NCBI RefSeq assembly: GCF_021608185.1
Contig: NZ_JAKIHN010000002.1
Span: forward strand, 372,001 to 436,000
Length of the DNA stretch: 64,000 bases
Reading direction: 5' to 3'
Origin: Flavobacterium anseongense
Lineage (GTDB): Bacteria > Bacteroidota > Bacteroidia > Flavobacteriales > Flavobacteriaceae
The position numbers and the translations under genes were made by a program. The notes below the pieces were generated by a model, which had not been told where the DNA came from, did not search any database, and saw only the letters and a list, made by a program, of their open reading frames with translations. Position 1 is the first letter of the stretch. Every line of letters starts with the position of its first letter. Shown here in pieces: positions 8,231 to 16,502 of the stretch.

Positions 8231-9457
8231 ATGCCTTTAATTGATTATAGCTTTTTATCCAAAGTTTTACCCAAAGCCAAGATTAAAAAAAGGTTTCAGA
8301 ATAGAAAGCATTCCTATCTAGTTAGGGTTCGAATCGCTACTTCATTTTTCTTTTTCGGAATGGGATTTTGTTTTGCGACTTGGGCAAGCCGAATTCCGGA
8401 TATAAAATCGATGCTGCAATTAAGCGAAGCCGGATTGGGAACTTTACTCTTTGCATTGCCTGCAGGTCAGCTTTCCGCCATGCCTTTTTCGGGTAGAACT
8501 GTCACTAAATATGGTAGTCGAAAAGTTATGATTATTGCGCTTTTACTGTATGCATTTTGCCTTACTTTGTTGGGCTTGGCATCTGTAAAATGGCAATTGG
8601 CTGTCGGATTGTATTTGTTTGGCGTTTGTGGTAACTTTTGCAATATTGCCGTGAATACACAAGGTGTGCATACGCAACAATTATTTGATAAACCTATCAT
8701 GGGTTCATTTCACGGTTCGTGGAGTTTGGCTGGTTTTTGTGGAGCGCTAATTAGTTTACTTCTGTTGAGTTTAAATTTTACTCCGTATAATCATTTCCTG
8801 GTAGCATTTGCGTTGGTCATTATCATTATTCTAACCAATTATAAATTCATTATTGCTACTAAAGTCAAACAAACCGAAAAAAAAGAAAGTTATTCTTTCC
8901 TAAAAAACCCTGATACCAGTTTGATTTGGCTGGGCATTATTGCTTTTTGCTGTATGGCCAGCGAAGGTATCATGTTCGACTGGAGCGGTGTTTATTTTAA
9001 AGAGATTGTCAAAGCTCCCGGTGCTTTAGTAGTTTTGGGGTATACTTCGTTTATGATTAGCATGGCTTCCGGACGTTTTTTAAGCGATATCTTTGTTGCG
9101 AAATATGGCGTTAAGAAAGTACTCATCGCTAGCGGAATTGTAATATCTACCGGATTATATATGGCGGTATTACTTCCCTATCTCATTCCGTGTACCTTTG
9201 CTTTTATGCTGGTTGGTTTTGGTGTTTCCAATGTTATTCCGACTGTGATTAGTATTGCAGGAAACAACGAGAATGTACCTACAGGTATTGCCTTGACGAT
9301 TGTATCAAGTATTAGTTTCCTTGGATTTTTAATTGGTCCGCCTTTGATTGGTTTTATAGCAGAGCTGACAAGTCTGCAATACTCTTTTGCAATTATCGGA
9401 ATTTTTGGAGTGTTTATTTCAGTTTTGGTTAGTCGATTGAAGACTTTTCAGAGTTAA
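8231..9457 (+). CDS. MFS transporter, YbjJ-like
   Basis: 408 residues. A basic N-terminal stretch of about 35 residues precedes twelve predicted helices. The first carries FFFFGMGFCFATWASRIPDIK, whose TWASRIPDIK part is characteristic of the YbjJ-type branch of the major facilitator superfamily; a second family hallmark, GSFHGSWSLAGF, occurs near residue 160. Members are often annotated as sugar or uncharacterised permeases; the substrate is unknown. The stop codon region overlaps the convergent downstream gene by four bases. Confidence 0.85.
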   Translation: MPLIDYSFLSKVLPKAKIKKRFQNRKHSYLVRVRIATSFFFFGMGFCFATWASRIPDIKSMLQLSEAGLGTLLFALPAGQLSAMPFSGRTVTKYGSRKVMIIALLLYAFCLTLLGLASVKWQLAVGLYLFGVCGNFCNIAVNTQGVHTQQLFDKPIMGSFHGSWSLAGFCGALISLLLLSLNFTPYNHFLVAFALVIIIILTNYKFIIATKVKQTEKKESYSFLKNPDTSLIWLGIIAFCCMASEGIMFDWSGVYFKEIVKAPGALVVLGYTSFMISMASGRFLSDIFVAKYGVKKVLIASGIVISTGLYMAVLLPYLIPCTFAFMLVGFGVSNVIPTVISIAGNNENVPTGIALTIVSSISFLGFLIGPPLIGFIAELTSLQYSFAIIGIFGVFISVLVSRLKTFQS

Positions 9458-9756
9458 TACAGAAAATCAAATTCTTCTATCTCGGTATATTTTGTGTATT
9501 TCAATGCTTTTGAATCGAGTAAATACAAGTTGCCGAAATAACATCCTAAAAGATAACACGAATTAAATTCTCCTGACTTTCGAACCATAACTTCAAAATT
9601 ATTGATAATTTCTATATTGTCGAAGGTAATTGGATCTCCCAAATTAATCCCTTTTTCATACTGCCAAGTTGCATCCATTCTGCCGGGCAAAAAGAAAAAG
9701 CGATCAAGAAGTAATATAAACAGAAAAAAAGGCAGTATTCTGATTATCTTTTTCAC
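9454..9756 (-). CDS. Small membrane-anchored hypothetical protein (100 aa)
   Basis: 100 residues: a basic start (MKKIIR), one hydrophobic segment (about 5-22, FFLFILLLDRFFFL), then a soluble C-terminal region with two Cys (SCYLLGCYF) and an acidic end. It could be a single-span membrane protein or carry an uncleaved signal. I do not recognise the family. It lies one base after the stop of the DUF2007 gene on the same strand, which argues for co-transcription, and overlaps the convergent MFS gene by four bases at its 3' end. Confidence 0.6.
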   Translation of the reverse strand: MKKIIRILPFFLFILLLDRFFFLPGRMDATWQYEKGINLGDPITFDNIEIINNFEVMVRKSGEFNSCYLLGCYFGNLYLLDSKALKYTKYTEIEEFDFLY

Positions 9757-9757
9757 C

Positions 9758-9973
9758 TTAAATACTCAATCTAAATTCCTCTATCACAGGATGTGCTTTA
9801 CCATAATCGATTTCCTGAATAAATAATTCTACTGCTTTTGCAGTTTGAATACTTGGCAAAACATTAGCCTGATTGTTATTTCTAATGACAACATTAATAT
9901 CAGCTTCTTCGAGTTTTTCCTTCAAACTAACTGCCAGAATTTCTTCGCCTGAAAATATTTTTATTAAGCCCAT
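9758..9973 (-). CDS. DUF2007 domain protein
   Basis: 71 residues. The sequence MGLIKIFSGEEILAVSLK and the later AVELFIQEIDYGKAHPVIEEF match the small ferredoxin-fold DUF2007 family, sometimes labelled putative signal-transducing protein. No membrane segment is seen. In many bacteria such domains occur alone or fused to membrane proteins; their function is not established. The gene is the third of a minus-strand run (response regulator, helicase-like, DUF2007, small membrane protein). A heptamer array abuts its ATG. Confidence 0.8.
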   Translation of the reverse strand: MGLIKIFSGEEILAVSLKEKLEEADINVVIRNNNQANVLPSIQTAKAVELFIQEIDYGKAHPVIEEFRLSI

Positions 9974-9976
9974 TTT

Positions 9977-10012
9977 TGAGTTATGAATTATAAATTATGA
10001 GTTATGAGTTGA
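9977..10012. repeat. Heptanucleotide array abutting the DUF2007 start codon
   Basis: Plus strand shows successive seven-base units GAGTTAT, GAATTAT, AAATTAT, GAGTTAT, GAGTTGA. On the coding (minus) strand they read caactca, taactca, taattta, taattca, taactca, followed by a few A and the ATG. The array fills nearly all of the 41-base gap to the preceding gene. Confidence 0.75.
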
Positions 10013-10014
10013 AA

Positions 10015-10629
10015 CTATTCTTCCATTTCGAAGAAAAGCGGTTCAATCATGATTTTATCTGCCAGCGATTCTACTCTTTCGGTGATTTGTGAACAAAAGA
10101 ATAAACGTTGTGTTTTTTCAATACTGTTTGACAGACGAAGAACAACTGCGTCCATTCTGCTTCTGAATAATACATCGGCGTCATCAACAATCATTAGTTT
10201 AATGGTATTGCTGTTAAATCCGGCCGATGAAAACATGGTGTTGATTTTATTTGGCGTTCCGATTAAAATATCCAATCCCATAGAAACCACATTTTTATCG
10301 TAATCGATATCGCCTTTGTCATGAACACCCAAAATACTCAAATCGGTGTAAGTACCATATTTTAGAAACAGTTCTTCCATTTCCAACACTTTTTCTTTGT
10401 TTTCAACAATAATTAAAGCTCGGGTACTTTCACCTAAAGTTTTTCCTAATTTTTGGATTACGTTTAAAACTATTGTTGTTGTTTTTCCTGTTCCTCCAGC
10501 CGATTGAATTACAGCATCTGCACCACTTTTGATGGTAGAAAATGTTTCCTTCTGCATTTCATTGGCTTCGGTTAATCCGTTTTCGACGAGTGCTTTTTGG
10601 AGGTTTGGGTTTATTTTTTTTAGGTTCAT
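10015..10629 (-). CDS. Degenerate single-domain DEAD-box-like protein
   Basis: 204 residues covering only the first RecA-like lobe of a DEAD-box helicase. Visible motifs in order: a Q-motif-like segment near 22-28, Walker A SAGGTGKTT (about 43-51), a GTPNK motif Ib (normally TPGR), motif II VDDADVL in which the usual DEAD Glu is Asp, and FFCSQIT where motif III SAT is expected. There is no C-terminal helicase lobe, and only 41 bases remain before the next gene, so this is not a simple frameshift. ATP binding is plausible; strand separation by itself is not. It sits behind the response regulator gene on the same strand. The role is unknown. Confidence 0.8.
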   Translation of the reverse strand: MNLKKINPNLQKALVENGLTEANEMQKETFSTIKSGADAVIQSAGGTGKTTTIVLNVIQKLGKTLGESTRALIIVENKEKVLEMEELFLKYGTYTDLSILGVHDKGDIDYDKNVVSMGLDILIGTPNKINTMFSSAGFNSNTIKLMIVDDADVLFRSRMDAVVLRLSNSIEKTQRLFFCSQITERVESLADKIMIEPLFFEMEE

Positions 10630-10633
10630 ATTT

Positions 10634-10672
10634 CTTAGTTGTCGGTTGTCAGTTGTCAGTTGTCGGTTAAAT
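10634..10672. repeat. Heptanucleotide array abutting the helicase-like start codon
   Basis: Plus strand units AGTTGTC, GGTTGTC, AGTTGTC, AGTTGTC, GGTTAAA follow one another with exact seven-base period. On the coding strand they read accgaca, actgaca, actgaca, accgaca and end about eight bases before the ATG at 10629. Confidence 0.8.
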
Positions 10673-10697
10673 TCCGAGAACAGACAACAGAAAACTT

Positions 10698-11861
10698 TTA
10701 TTTAGACGCAAACAACTTCACATCAGTTTCTGAAATTTCATTTCCGCCAAGGATAATCAAACGCTCAACAACATTTCGAAGTTCTCGTATGTTTCCTGTC
10801 CAATCGTATTCCTGTAACAATTTAATGGCTTGTTTAGAAAACGATTTTGTAGCATTTCCTTGTTCTTCAGCTATTTTAGATGCGAAATGTTCAATCAATA
10901 ACGGAATATCACTTCGTCTGTCATTTAAGGATGGTACTTTGATTAAAATTACAGCCAAACGATGATACAAATCTTCTCTGAATCTTCCTTCAGCTATTTC
11001 CTTTTTCAAATCTTTGTTGGTTGCAGCAACAACACGCACGTTGATTTTGATGTCTTTGTCGGCACCAACTCTTTGTATTAAACTTTCCTGCAAAGCGCGT
11101 AATACTTTGGCTTGCGCCGATAAACTCATGTCGCCAATTTCGTCCAGGAAAATTGTTCCGCCATCGGCAGCTTCGAATTTTCCGGCGCGGTCTTTTACGG
11201 CCGAAGTAAACGCACCTTTTACGTGTCCGAATAATTCGCTTTCGATTAATTCAGATGGAATTGCGGCGCAATTTACTTCAATCATTGGTGCATCAGCTCT
11301 TTCGCTTTTTTCGTGTAATTGATGTGCTACTAATTCTTTTCCGGTTCCGTTTGGACCTGTAATCAAAACTCTGGCATCGGTCATAGCCACTTTTTCAATC
11401 ATTAATTTTATTTGATTGATTGGTTCGCTTTCGCCTATGATTTCGTAGTTTTTGGAAACTTTTTTCTTCAGGATTTTATTTTCAACCACCAATTGCTTTT
11501 TGTCTAAAGCATTACGAACGGTATTTAATAATCGATTCAAGTCTGGTGGTTTTGAGATGTAGTCAAATGCTCCTAGACGCATTGTATTCACGGCCGTTTC
11601 CAAATCACCGTGACCGGAAATCATCACCATCGGAATTTCGGGCTTGATTTTTTTTACGGCTTCGAGTAATTCTTCACCGTTCATTTTTGGCATTTTGATG
11701 TCGCATAAAACCAAATCATAGTCTTCGTTTTTTATTTTTTCAAAACCAAGTTTTCCGTCTTCTGCTTCTTCAACAATATAGGAGTCACTTTCCTCTAAAA
11801 GTATTTTAGTTAATACTCTACGGATAGATACTTCGTCTTCGATGATTAATATTTTGGGCAT
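10698..11861 (-). CDS. NtrC-type sigma-54 response regulator lacking a DNA-binding domain
   Basis: 387 residues. Receiver domain 1-120 with phospho-acceptor Asp54 (LVLCDIKMP) and Lys104. AAA+ sigma-54 activation domain about 140-370 with Walker A GPNGTGKE (169-176), Walker B GTIFLDE (235-241) and the loop that normally reads GAFTGA written GAFTSA (216-221). The protein stops about ten residues after the VVERLIILGG segment, so the usual C-terminal Fis-type helix-turn-helix is absent. No such domain is encoded downstream: the next gene starts 68 bases on. Activation without specific DNA binding is known for some family members such as H. pylori FlgR; that is the closest analogy. No sensor kinase is adjacent. 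Confidence 0.9.
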   Translation of the reverse strand: MPKILIIEDEVSIRRVLTKILLEESDSYIVEEAEDGKLGFEKIKNEDYDLVLCDIKMPKMNGEELLEAVKKIKPEIPMVMISGHGDLETAVNTMRLGAFDYISKPPDLNRLLNTVRNALDKKQLVVENKILKKKVSKNYEIIGESEPINQIKLMIEKVAMTDARVLITGPNGTGKELVAHQLHEKSERADAPMIEVNCAAIPSELIESELFGHVKGAFTSAVKDRAGKFEAADGGTIFLDEIGDMSLSAQAKVLRALQESLIQRVGADKDIKINVRVVAATNKDLKKEIAEGRFREDLYHRLAVILIKVPSLNDRRSDIPLLIEHFASKIAEEQGNATKSFSKQAIKLLQEYDWTGNIRELRNVVERLIILGGNEISETDVKLFASK

Positions 11862-11862
11862 A

Positions 11863-11923
11863 CAGTTGTAAGTTGTAAGTTGTAAGTTGTAAGTTAAAAT
11901 CCTAACTCATAACTGCTAACTCG
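11863..11923. repeat. Heptanucleotide array abutting the response-regulator start codon
   Basis: Plus strand has four perfect seven-base units of the AGTTGTA class (about 11867-11894), followed by a second block in opposite sense (CCTAACT, CATAACT, GCTAACT, about 11901-11921). On the coding strand the first block reads aacttac four times and ends a few bases before the ATG at 11861. Confidence 0.85.
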
Positions 11924-11953
11924 ATCATTTATAATTCTCTTATGGTTGGCTAA

Positions 11954-12038
11954 CTAGCCCTGATTGGAGAAGTTACCATGTAACTCGGAAAGCAGGAAAA
12001 TGGTTTATGCTGCAGACCGAGCCTTTCGCTCCTAATCA
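11954..12038 (+). ncRNA. Dispersed structured element, copy A
   Basis: Stem 1: CCTG (11959-11962) with CAGG (11993-11996). Stem 2 inside it: GTTAC (11972-11976), loop CAT, GTAAC (11980-11984). A further weak hairpin (GGT...ACC, about 12002-12018) and the tail CTCCTAAT (12029-12036) follow. Three other copies in the window share the same layout with compensating base changes. The element lies upstream of the panB promoter, so it is not the panB leader. It is possibly a member of the Flavo-1 RNA motif described for Flavobacteria; I could not test this. Confidence 0.7.
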
Positions 12039-12080
12039 GTTTTGACAAAAGTAGTATAATTTCACATTAAGCAACTAACT

Positions 12081-12113
12081 TTTGTTGCATCAAAAATAGA
12101 TTTAATACTTTTG
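12081..12113 (+). promoter_or_regulatory. panB promoter
   Basis: A -33 TTTG (12081-12084) and a -7 TACTTTTG (12106-12113) are separated by 21 bases, matching the Bacteroidetes primary promoter consensus. The expected transcript start falls just before the ATG at 12132, which excludes the TTG at 12111 as translation start. Confidence 0.7.
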
Positions 12114-12131
12114 CATTTCAAACGAACTACT

Positions 12132-12950
12132 ATGTCTACAGCAAAAAAAGATTACAAAAGAATTACCACCAAGTCATTATTTGAAATGAAAGCCAATGGC
12201 GAAAAAATATCGATGCTTACGGCATATGACTTTTCGATGGCAAAAATTGTTGATACTGCCGGTGTTGATGTGATTTTGGTTGGCGATTCTGCCAGTAATG
12301 TTATGGCGGGTCACGAAACGACTTTGCCTATTACTTTAGACCAGATGATTTATCATGCTTCGGGTGTTGTTCGTGCTATTGAACGTGCTTTAGTTGTAGT
12401 TGATTTACCTTTTGGAAGTTATCAATCGGATCCGAAAGAAGCGTTGCGCTCAGCTATCAGAATTATGAAAGAAAGCGGCGGACATGCTGTAAAACTGGAA
12501 GGCGGAAGCGAAATTAAAGAAAGTATCAAACGTATTTTGAATGCCGGAATTCCGGTAATGGGACATTTGGGTTTAACTCCACAATCAATCTACAAATTCG
12601 GAACATATACTGTTCGTGCCAAAGAAGAAGCCGAAGCAGAACAACTACTTGAAGACGCTAAATTGTTAGAAAAACTAGGTTGTTTTGCTTTGGTTTTGGA
12701 GAAAATTCCGGCCAGTTTAGCTGAACAAGTAGCCAAAACAATTTCTATTCCTGTAATCGGAATTGGTGCCGGTGGCGGCGTTGACGGACAAGTGCTGGTT
12801 ATTCACGATATGTTGGGAATGAACAACGAATTCAGTCCACGTTTCCTTAGACGCTACCTGAATTTATACGAACTAATGACTACTGCAATTGGGAATTATG
12901 TTACTGATGTGAAGTCTAAAGATTTTCCAAATAAATCAGAACAATACTAA
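12132..12950 (+). CDS. panB: 3-methyl-2-oxobutanoate hydroxymethyltransferase
   Basis: 272 residues from the ATG at 12132, the first one downstream of the promoter. PanB adds a hydroxymethyl group from 5,10-methylene-THF to 2-oxoisovalerate to give ketopantoate, the first committed step to pantothenate and CoA. Family motifs are all visible: [32 protein letters not shown] with the Mg-binding Asp, [26 protein letters not shown], and LVLEKIP with the catalytic Glu. Length is normal. The RluA-type gene follows after five bases, so the two are probably co-transcribed; panC and panD are not in the window. Confidence 0.97.
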   Translation: MSTAKKDYKRITTKSLFEMKANGEKISMLTAYDFSMAKIVDTAGVDVILVGDSASNVMAGHETTLPITLDQMIYHASGVVRAIERALVVVDLPFGSYQSDPKEALRSAIRIMKESGGHAVKLEGGSEIKESIKRILNAGIPVMGHLGLTPQSIYKFGTYTVRAKEEAEAEQLLEDAKLLEKLGCFALVLEKIPASLAEQVAKTISIPVIGIGAGGGVDGQVLVIHDMLGMNNEFSPRFLRRYLNLYELMTTAIGNYVTDVKSKDFPNKSEQY

Positions 12951-12955
12951 TCTGC

Positions 12956-13651
12956 ATGGCAGAGAAAATAGTCTCAAATAAAGACAATCTCCAAATTCTT
13001 CACGAAGACAATCACATTATCGTGGTAAACAAACGCGTTGGCGATATAGTGCAAGGCGATAAAACCGGAGACAAACCTTTGTCGGATGTGGTTAAAGAAT
13101 ACATCAAAGACAAATACAATAAACCAGGCGAGGTCTTCCTTGGCGTGGTTCACAGACTTGACCGACCAACAACCGGAATTGTAGTTTTTGCCCGAACATC
13201 AAAAGCATTAGCACGATTGAATGAACTATTTGCCAATCGGGAAACACAAAAAACCTATTGGGCTGTTGTAAAAAACAAACCCGAAAAAGACAACGATACT
13301 TTAGTTCATTATCTGAAAAGAAATGAAAAAAACAATACTTCTAAAGCACACTTAAAAGAAGTTCCCGAAAGCAAAAAAGCGAGTTTAGATTATAAAATCA
13401 TCAAAAAACTCGACAATTATTTTGCGCTCGAAATCAATCTGCATACGGGAAGACATCATCAAATTAGAGCTCAACTGGCTGCCATTGGTTGCCCAATTAA
13501 AGGTGATTTAAAATATGGCTTTGACCGCAGTAATCCAGATGGCGGCATTCATCTTCATGCACGCAAGCTTGTTTTTATTCATCCCGTTTCGAAAGAACCG
13601 TTGGAAATTATTGCGCAAACGCCGAAAGATGTGATTTGGAATTCGATTTAA
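12956..13651 (+). CDS. RluA-family pseudouridine synthase
   Basis: 231 residues. The catalytic signature HRLDRPTTG (66-74) contains the nucleophile Asp69 of RluA/RluC-type pseudouridine synthases; KRNEKNNTSKAH and the RHHQIRAQLA motif follow. No N-terminal S4 domain is present, so this is a short family member acting on rRNA or tRNA; the target uridine cannot be read from sequence. It sits five bases after panB. A functional link to pantothenate synthesis is not expected. Confidence 0.93.
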   Translation: MAEKIVSNKDNLQILHEDNHIIVVNKRVGDIVQGDKTGDKPLSDVVKEYIKDKYNKPGEVFLGVVHRLDRPTTGIVVFARTSKALARLNELFANRETQKTYWAVVKNKPEKDNDTLVHYLKRNEKNNTSKAHLKEVPESKKASLDYKIIKKLDNYFALEINLHTGRHHQIRAQLAAIGCPIKGDLKYGFDRSNPDGGIHLHARKLVFIHPVSKEPLEIIAQTPKDVIWNSI

Positions 13652-13717
13652 TACTAAAAAGTGTATTTTTACGTTTAGTAACTATAGTATAATTTAACCC
13701 AAATAAATATTCCTACT

Positions 13718-15055
13718 ATGAAGAAAATAGTTTTAACCTTTAGTTTGCTGGTTGGTTTTAGTGCTTTGGCACAAGACCATTTTTCAGGAATCAGTACTTC
13801 CAACCGAGTTGGAATTTTAAACGGAACCGAAAACCCAGCGGAGTTTTCCAACCTTTCTAAAAGATTTGAAGTCAACATTTACGGATTTAGTTTTAATTTA
13901 GCCAATAACAAAATAGGATTCAGCGACATCAACTCGGATGCCAATTTTGAAGATTTGCTTTTTCAGGGAAACGAACCTGTAGACATGCGTATCGATGCGC
14001 AGATATTAGGTCCCGGTTTTGCCATGAAATGGAAAAAATGGGGATTTGGTATTACCACCAAAGCACATGCAAATTTTAATATTATTGATGTAGACACTGC
14101 CATTGGAGATGCTATTGCCAATGATAATTTAATACTCAACACTACATTACTCAACAGCAATAACAATCAGCGTTTAAATGGAGTTGCCTATGGAGAAGTC
14201 GGGCTATCTGCTGCCAGAACTTTATTTGAAAATGAAAAGCACAGCTTTAGCGGTGGTGTCACATTAAAATTTTTGTTTCCGGGTTCGTATTCTAACTTTG
14301 GTTTGAAAAACTTAAACGGAGAAATTACTGAAAGTTTAGGCAATGCTTATCTGACCACAAATTCTCCTGCTACTTTAAACATTGCTTATTCCGGAAATTT
14401 GGCTGATAGTTTTACGAATTTTAGTGATTATGGAAAATCGATTTTCGGAGGTTTAAACGGAACTGCTGTAGATATTGGTTTTAATTATCAATATAAAGAC
14501 GGAAGTAAAGGCTATAAAATTAAAGGTGGTTTAGCATTGAAAAACCTCGGCAGCATGACTTTAAAAGACGAAAATAACCAATCAACCAATTACACGCTAA
14601 ATATTCCAACTACTGATCCTTTGGATTTGAGTCAATTTGATGATGTAGATAATTTAAGAGAAGTCGAGCAAATATTATTAGACAACGGCTATTTAACCAA
14701 AATATCAGGACAAAAGGATTTCAAAGTTAAATTACCTGCCATGATTAATTTATATGCCGATTTTAAAATTGTACCTAAAGTCTATGTTTCCGGTTTTTTA
14801 CAGCAAAAAATGCAGGATGATGACGGAAACGACCAAATTACATCTATCAATACATTTACTGTTACTCCGCGATTTAACATAGGTTTTTTTGAAGCCTATT
14901 TACCAATAAACAACAATGAAGTTTCAGGAACGAATGTCGGCATCGGATTCCGATTCAGAGGCTTTTATCTTGGTTCTGGTTCTATTATAACAGCACTCGC
15001 TAATGACAGTAAACAAGCTGATATTTACACCGGATTTCGTTGGGCATTTTTATAA
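13718..15055 (+). CDS. Outer-membrane beta-barrel-like protein, probably DUF5723
   Basis: 445 residues. A Sec signal peptide (MKKIVLTFSLLVGFSALAQ, cleavage about 19) leads into a beta-rich sequence with alternating hydrophobic residues, many Gly and aromatic residues, and a C-terminal strand ending in YTGFRWAFL, typical of an outer-membrane barrel. The opening NGTENPAEFSNLSKRFEVN and GFSFNLANNKIGF resemble the Bacteroidetes DUF5723 family (recalled, not searched). Function unknown; an outer-membrane location is likely. It stands 66 bases after the pseudouridine synthase gene. Confidence 0.8.
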   Translation: MKKIVLTFSLLVGFSALAQDHFSGISTSNRVGILNGTENPAEFSNLSKRFEVNIYGFSFNLANNKIGFSDINSDANFEDLLFQGNEPVDMRIDAQILGPGFAMKWKKWGFGITTKAHANFNIIDVDTAIGDAIANDNLILNTTLLNSNNNQRLNGVAYGEVGLSAARTLFENEKHSFSGGVTLKFLFPGSYSNFGLKNLNGEITESLGNAYLTTNSPATLNIAYSGNLADSFTNFSDYGKSIFGGLNGTAVDIGFNYQYKDGSKGYKIKGGLALKNLGSMTLKDENNQSTNYTLNIPTTDPLDLSQFDDVDNLREVEQILLDNGYLTKISGQKDFKVKLPAMINLYADFKIVPKVYVSGFLQQKMQDDDGNDQITSINTFTVTPRFNIGFFEAYLPINNNEVSGTNVGIGFRFRGFYLGSGSIITALANDSKQADIYTGFRWAFL

Positions 15056-15117
15056 AATAATAAAGTTGAATTGTATTTGTTAAAAATGTAACTTGCTGAA
15101 CCTATTCAGCCAAGTTT

Positions 15118-16449
15118 ATGAATTTTAAAACCGATATAAGTTACCGAAAACAATCGCTACTTAAGTTATTGAATTGTGTTCAGTTACATGAGCAGGAAAT
15201 CATACAAGCATTACACGATGATTTCAAAAAACCGGCTTTTGAAGCAGTTGCGAGTGAAACTAGCTATATTCTGTCCGAACTTAATCACACTATTAAGAAC
15301 ATAAATAAATGGGCAAAACCACAACTGGTTTTGCCTTCGCTTTTAAATTTCCCATCAACCGATTATATCTATAAAGAACCTTACGGCAAAGTACTAATTA
15401 TTGCGCCATGGAATTATCCGTATCAATTGGCATTATGTCCATTAATTTCTGCCGTTGCAGCCGGAAATCAAGTAGTTGTAAAACCTTCTGAACTAACTCC
15501 AAATACCTCTAAAATTGTTGCCAAAATAATACGCGAAACCTTTGATGAAAATCATGTAAAATGTGTTGAAGGCGGTGTCGAAACTGCACAACAATTACTA
15601 GCGCAATGCTGGGATTATATTTTCTTTACAGGAAGTGTTGCCGTTGGCAAAATAGTAGCCAAAGTTGCAGCAGAAAACTTAACTCCGGTAACATTAGAAC
15701 TTGGCGGAAAAAATCCGTGTATTATTGATGCAACGGCAAATATAAAATTGGCAGCTAAAAGAATTGTTTGGGGCAAATTCTTTAATGCCGGTCAAACCTG
15801 TATTGCACCTGATTATTTGTTGGTTTCGAATAAAATAAAGAATGCGTTTATCGAAGCATTAAAAACCGAAATCACCGCTGCTTATGGTGAAAATCCTGAA
15901 ACTTCTCCTGATTTTGCCAGAATCATCAATGGAAAAAACTGGAAAAGACTGGCTTTAATGTTAAAAGACGAAAATGTAATTGCCGGTGGTCAAATCAATG
16001 AAACCGATTTTTACATAGCACCAACACTTATTAACGAGCCTGCTCTGGACAGTGAGATTATGAAGGAAGAAATTTTTGGGCCAATTCTTCCGGTTTTATC
16101 TTTTGAAAACGAGGCTGATTTGGCTTCCGTTATTTCAAGATACGAAAAGCCTTTGTCTCTTTATATTTTTAGCAATGACAAGTCTTTTGCAAAAAGAATT
16201 ATTCAAAATCATGCTTTTGGCGGTGGCTGCATCAATGATAGTGTTGTTTATTTTTCTAACAAAAGATTGCCTTTTGGTGGAGTTGGTCATAGCGGCATTG
16301 GTTCTTATCACGGTCAATTTAGTTTTAATACTTTTACGCATCGCAAAGCCATTGTCAAAAAAGCAAATTGGCTCGATATCCCGATAAGGTATGCGCCATA
16401 TAACATAAAAATAAATATTTTAAAGAAAATACTAAAATGGCTTTCCTAA
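15118..16449 (+). CDS. Aldehyde dehydrogenase, ALDH3-like
   Basis: 443 residues. NAD(P)-dependent oxidation of an aldehyde to the acid. Catalytic Cys228 lies in NAGQTCIAPDY and the general base Glu194 in LELGGKNP; WNYPYQL (98-104) and the TGSVAVGK nucleotide-binding turn are present. The length of about 440-460 residues and a hydrophobic C-terminal tail (INILKKILKWL) place it with class 3 fatty-aldehyde dehydrogenases, some of which are membrane-attached through such a tail. The actual substrate is unknown. It is a plus-strand gene between the DUF5723-like protein and the hybrid kinase, without an obvious pathway partner. Confidence 0.93.
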   Translation: MNFKTDISYRKQSLLKLLNCVQLHEQEIIQALHDDFKKPAFEAVASETSYILSELNHTIKNINKWAKPQLVLPSLLNFPSTDYIYKEPYGKVLIIAPWNYPYQLALCPLISAVAAGNQVVVKPSELTPNTSKIVAKIIRETFDENHVKCVEGGVETAQQLLAQCWDYIFFTGSVAVGKIVAKVAAENLTPVTLELGGKNPCIIDATANIKLAAKRIVWGKFFNAGQTCIAPDYLLVSNKIKNAFIEALKTEITAAYGENPETSPDFARIINGKNWKRLALMLKDENVIAGGQINETDFYIAPTLINEPALDSEIMKEEIFGPILPVLSFENEADLASVISRYEKPLSLYIFSNDKSFAKRIIQNHAFGGGCINDSVVYFSNKRLPFGGVGHSGIGSYHGQFSFNTFTHRKAIVKKANWLDIPIRYAPYNIKINILKKILKWLS

Positions 16450-16456
16450 ATTTATT

Positions 16457-16464
16457 TATTTTTG
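16457..16464 (+). promoter_or_regulatory. Candidate -7 box for the hybrid kinase
   Basis: TATTTTTG fits TAnnTTTG and ends 38 bases before the TTG start of the hybrid kinase. The region is AT-rich, so a chance match is possible. Confidence 0.4.
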
Positions 16465-16502
16465 ATAAAACCAAACCAAAAGAACCATAAATCTGAATAG
16501 CG

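Noticed and set aside
10630..10697. Missing HTH of the response regulator restored by a frameshift
   Set aside because: Only 68 bases separate the stop codon from the next gene, and they are mostly repeat; there is no room for an HTH domain in any frame.
9977..11923. Heptamer arrays as a CRISPR array
   Set aside because: The units are seven bases with no unique spacers and no cas genes nearby.
11954..12131. Structured element copy A as a riboswitch for panB
   Set aside because: The panB promoter (12081-12113) lies downstream of the element, so the element is not in the panB leader. Copy B relative to pheT shows the same arrangement.
13675..13878. Minus-strand open frame over the start of the DUF5723-like gene
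   Set aside because: It overlaps the signal-peptide region of a convincing secreted protein gene, and its own product has no recognisable features.
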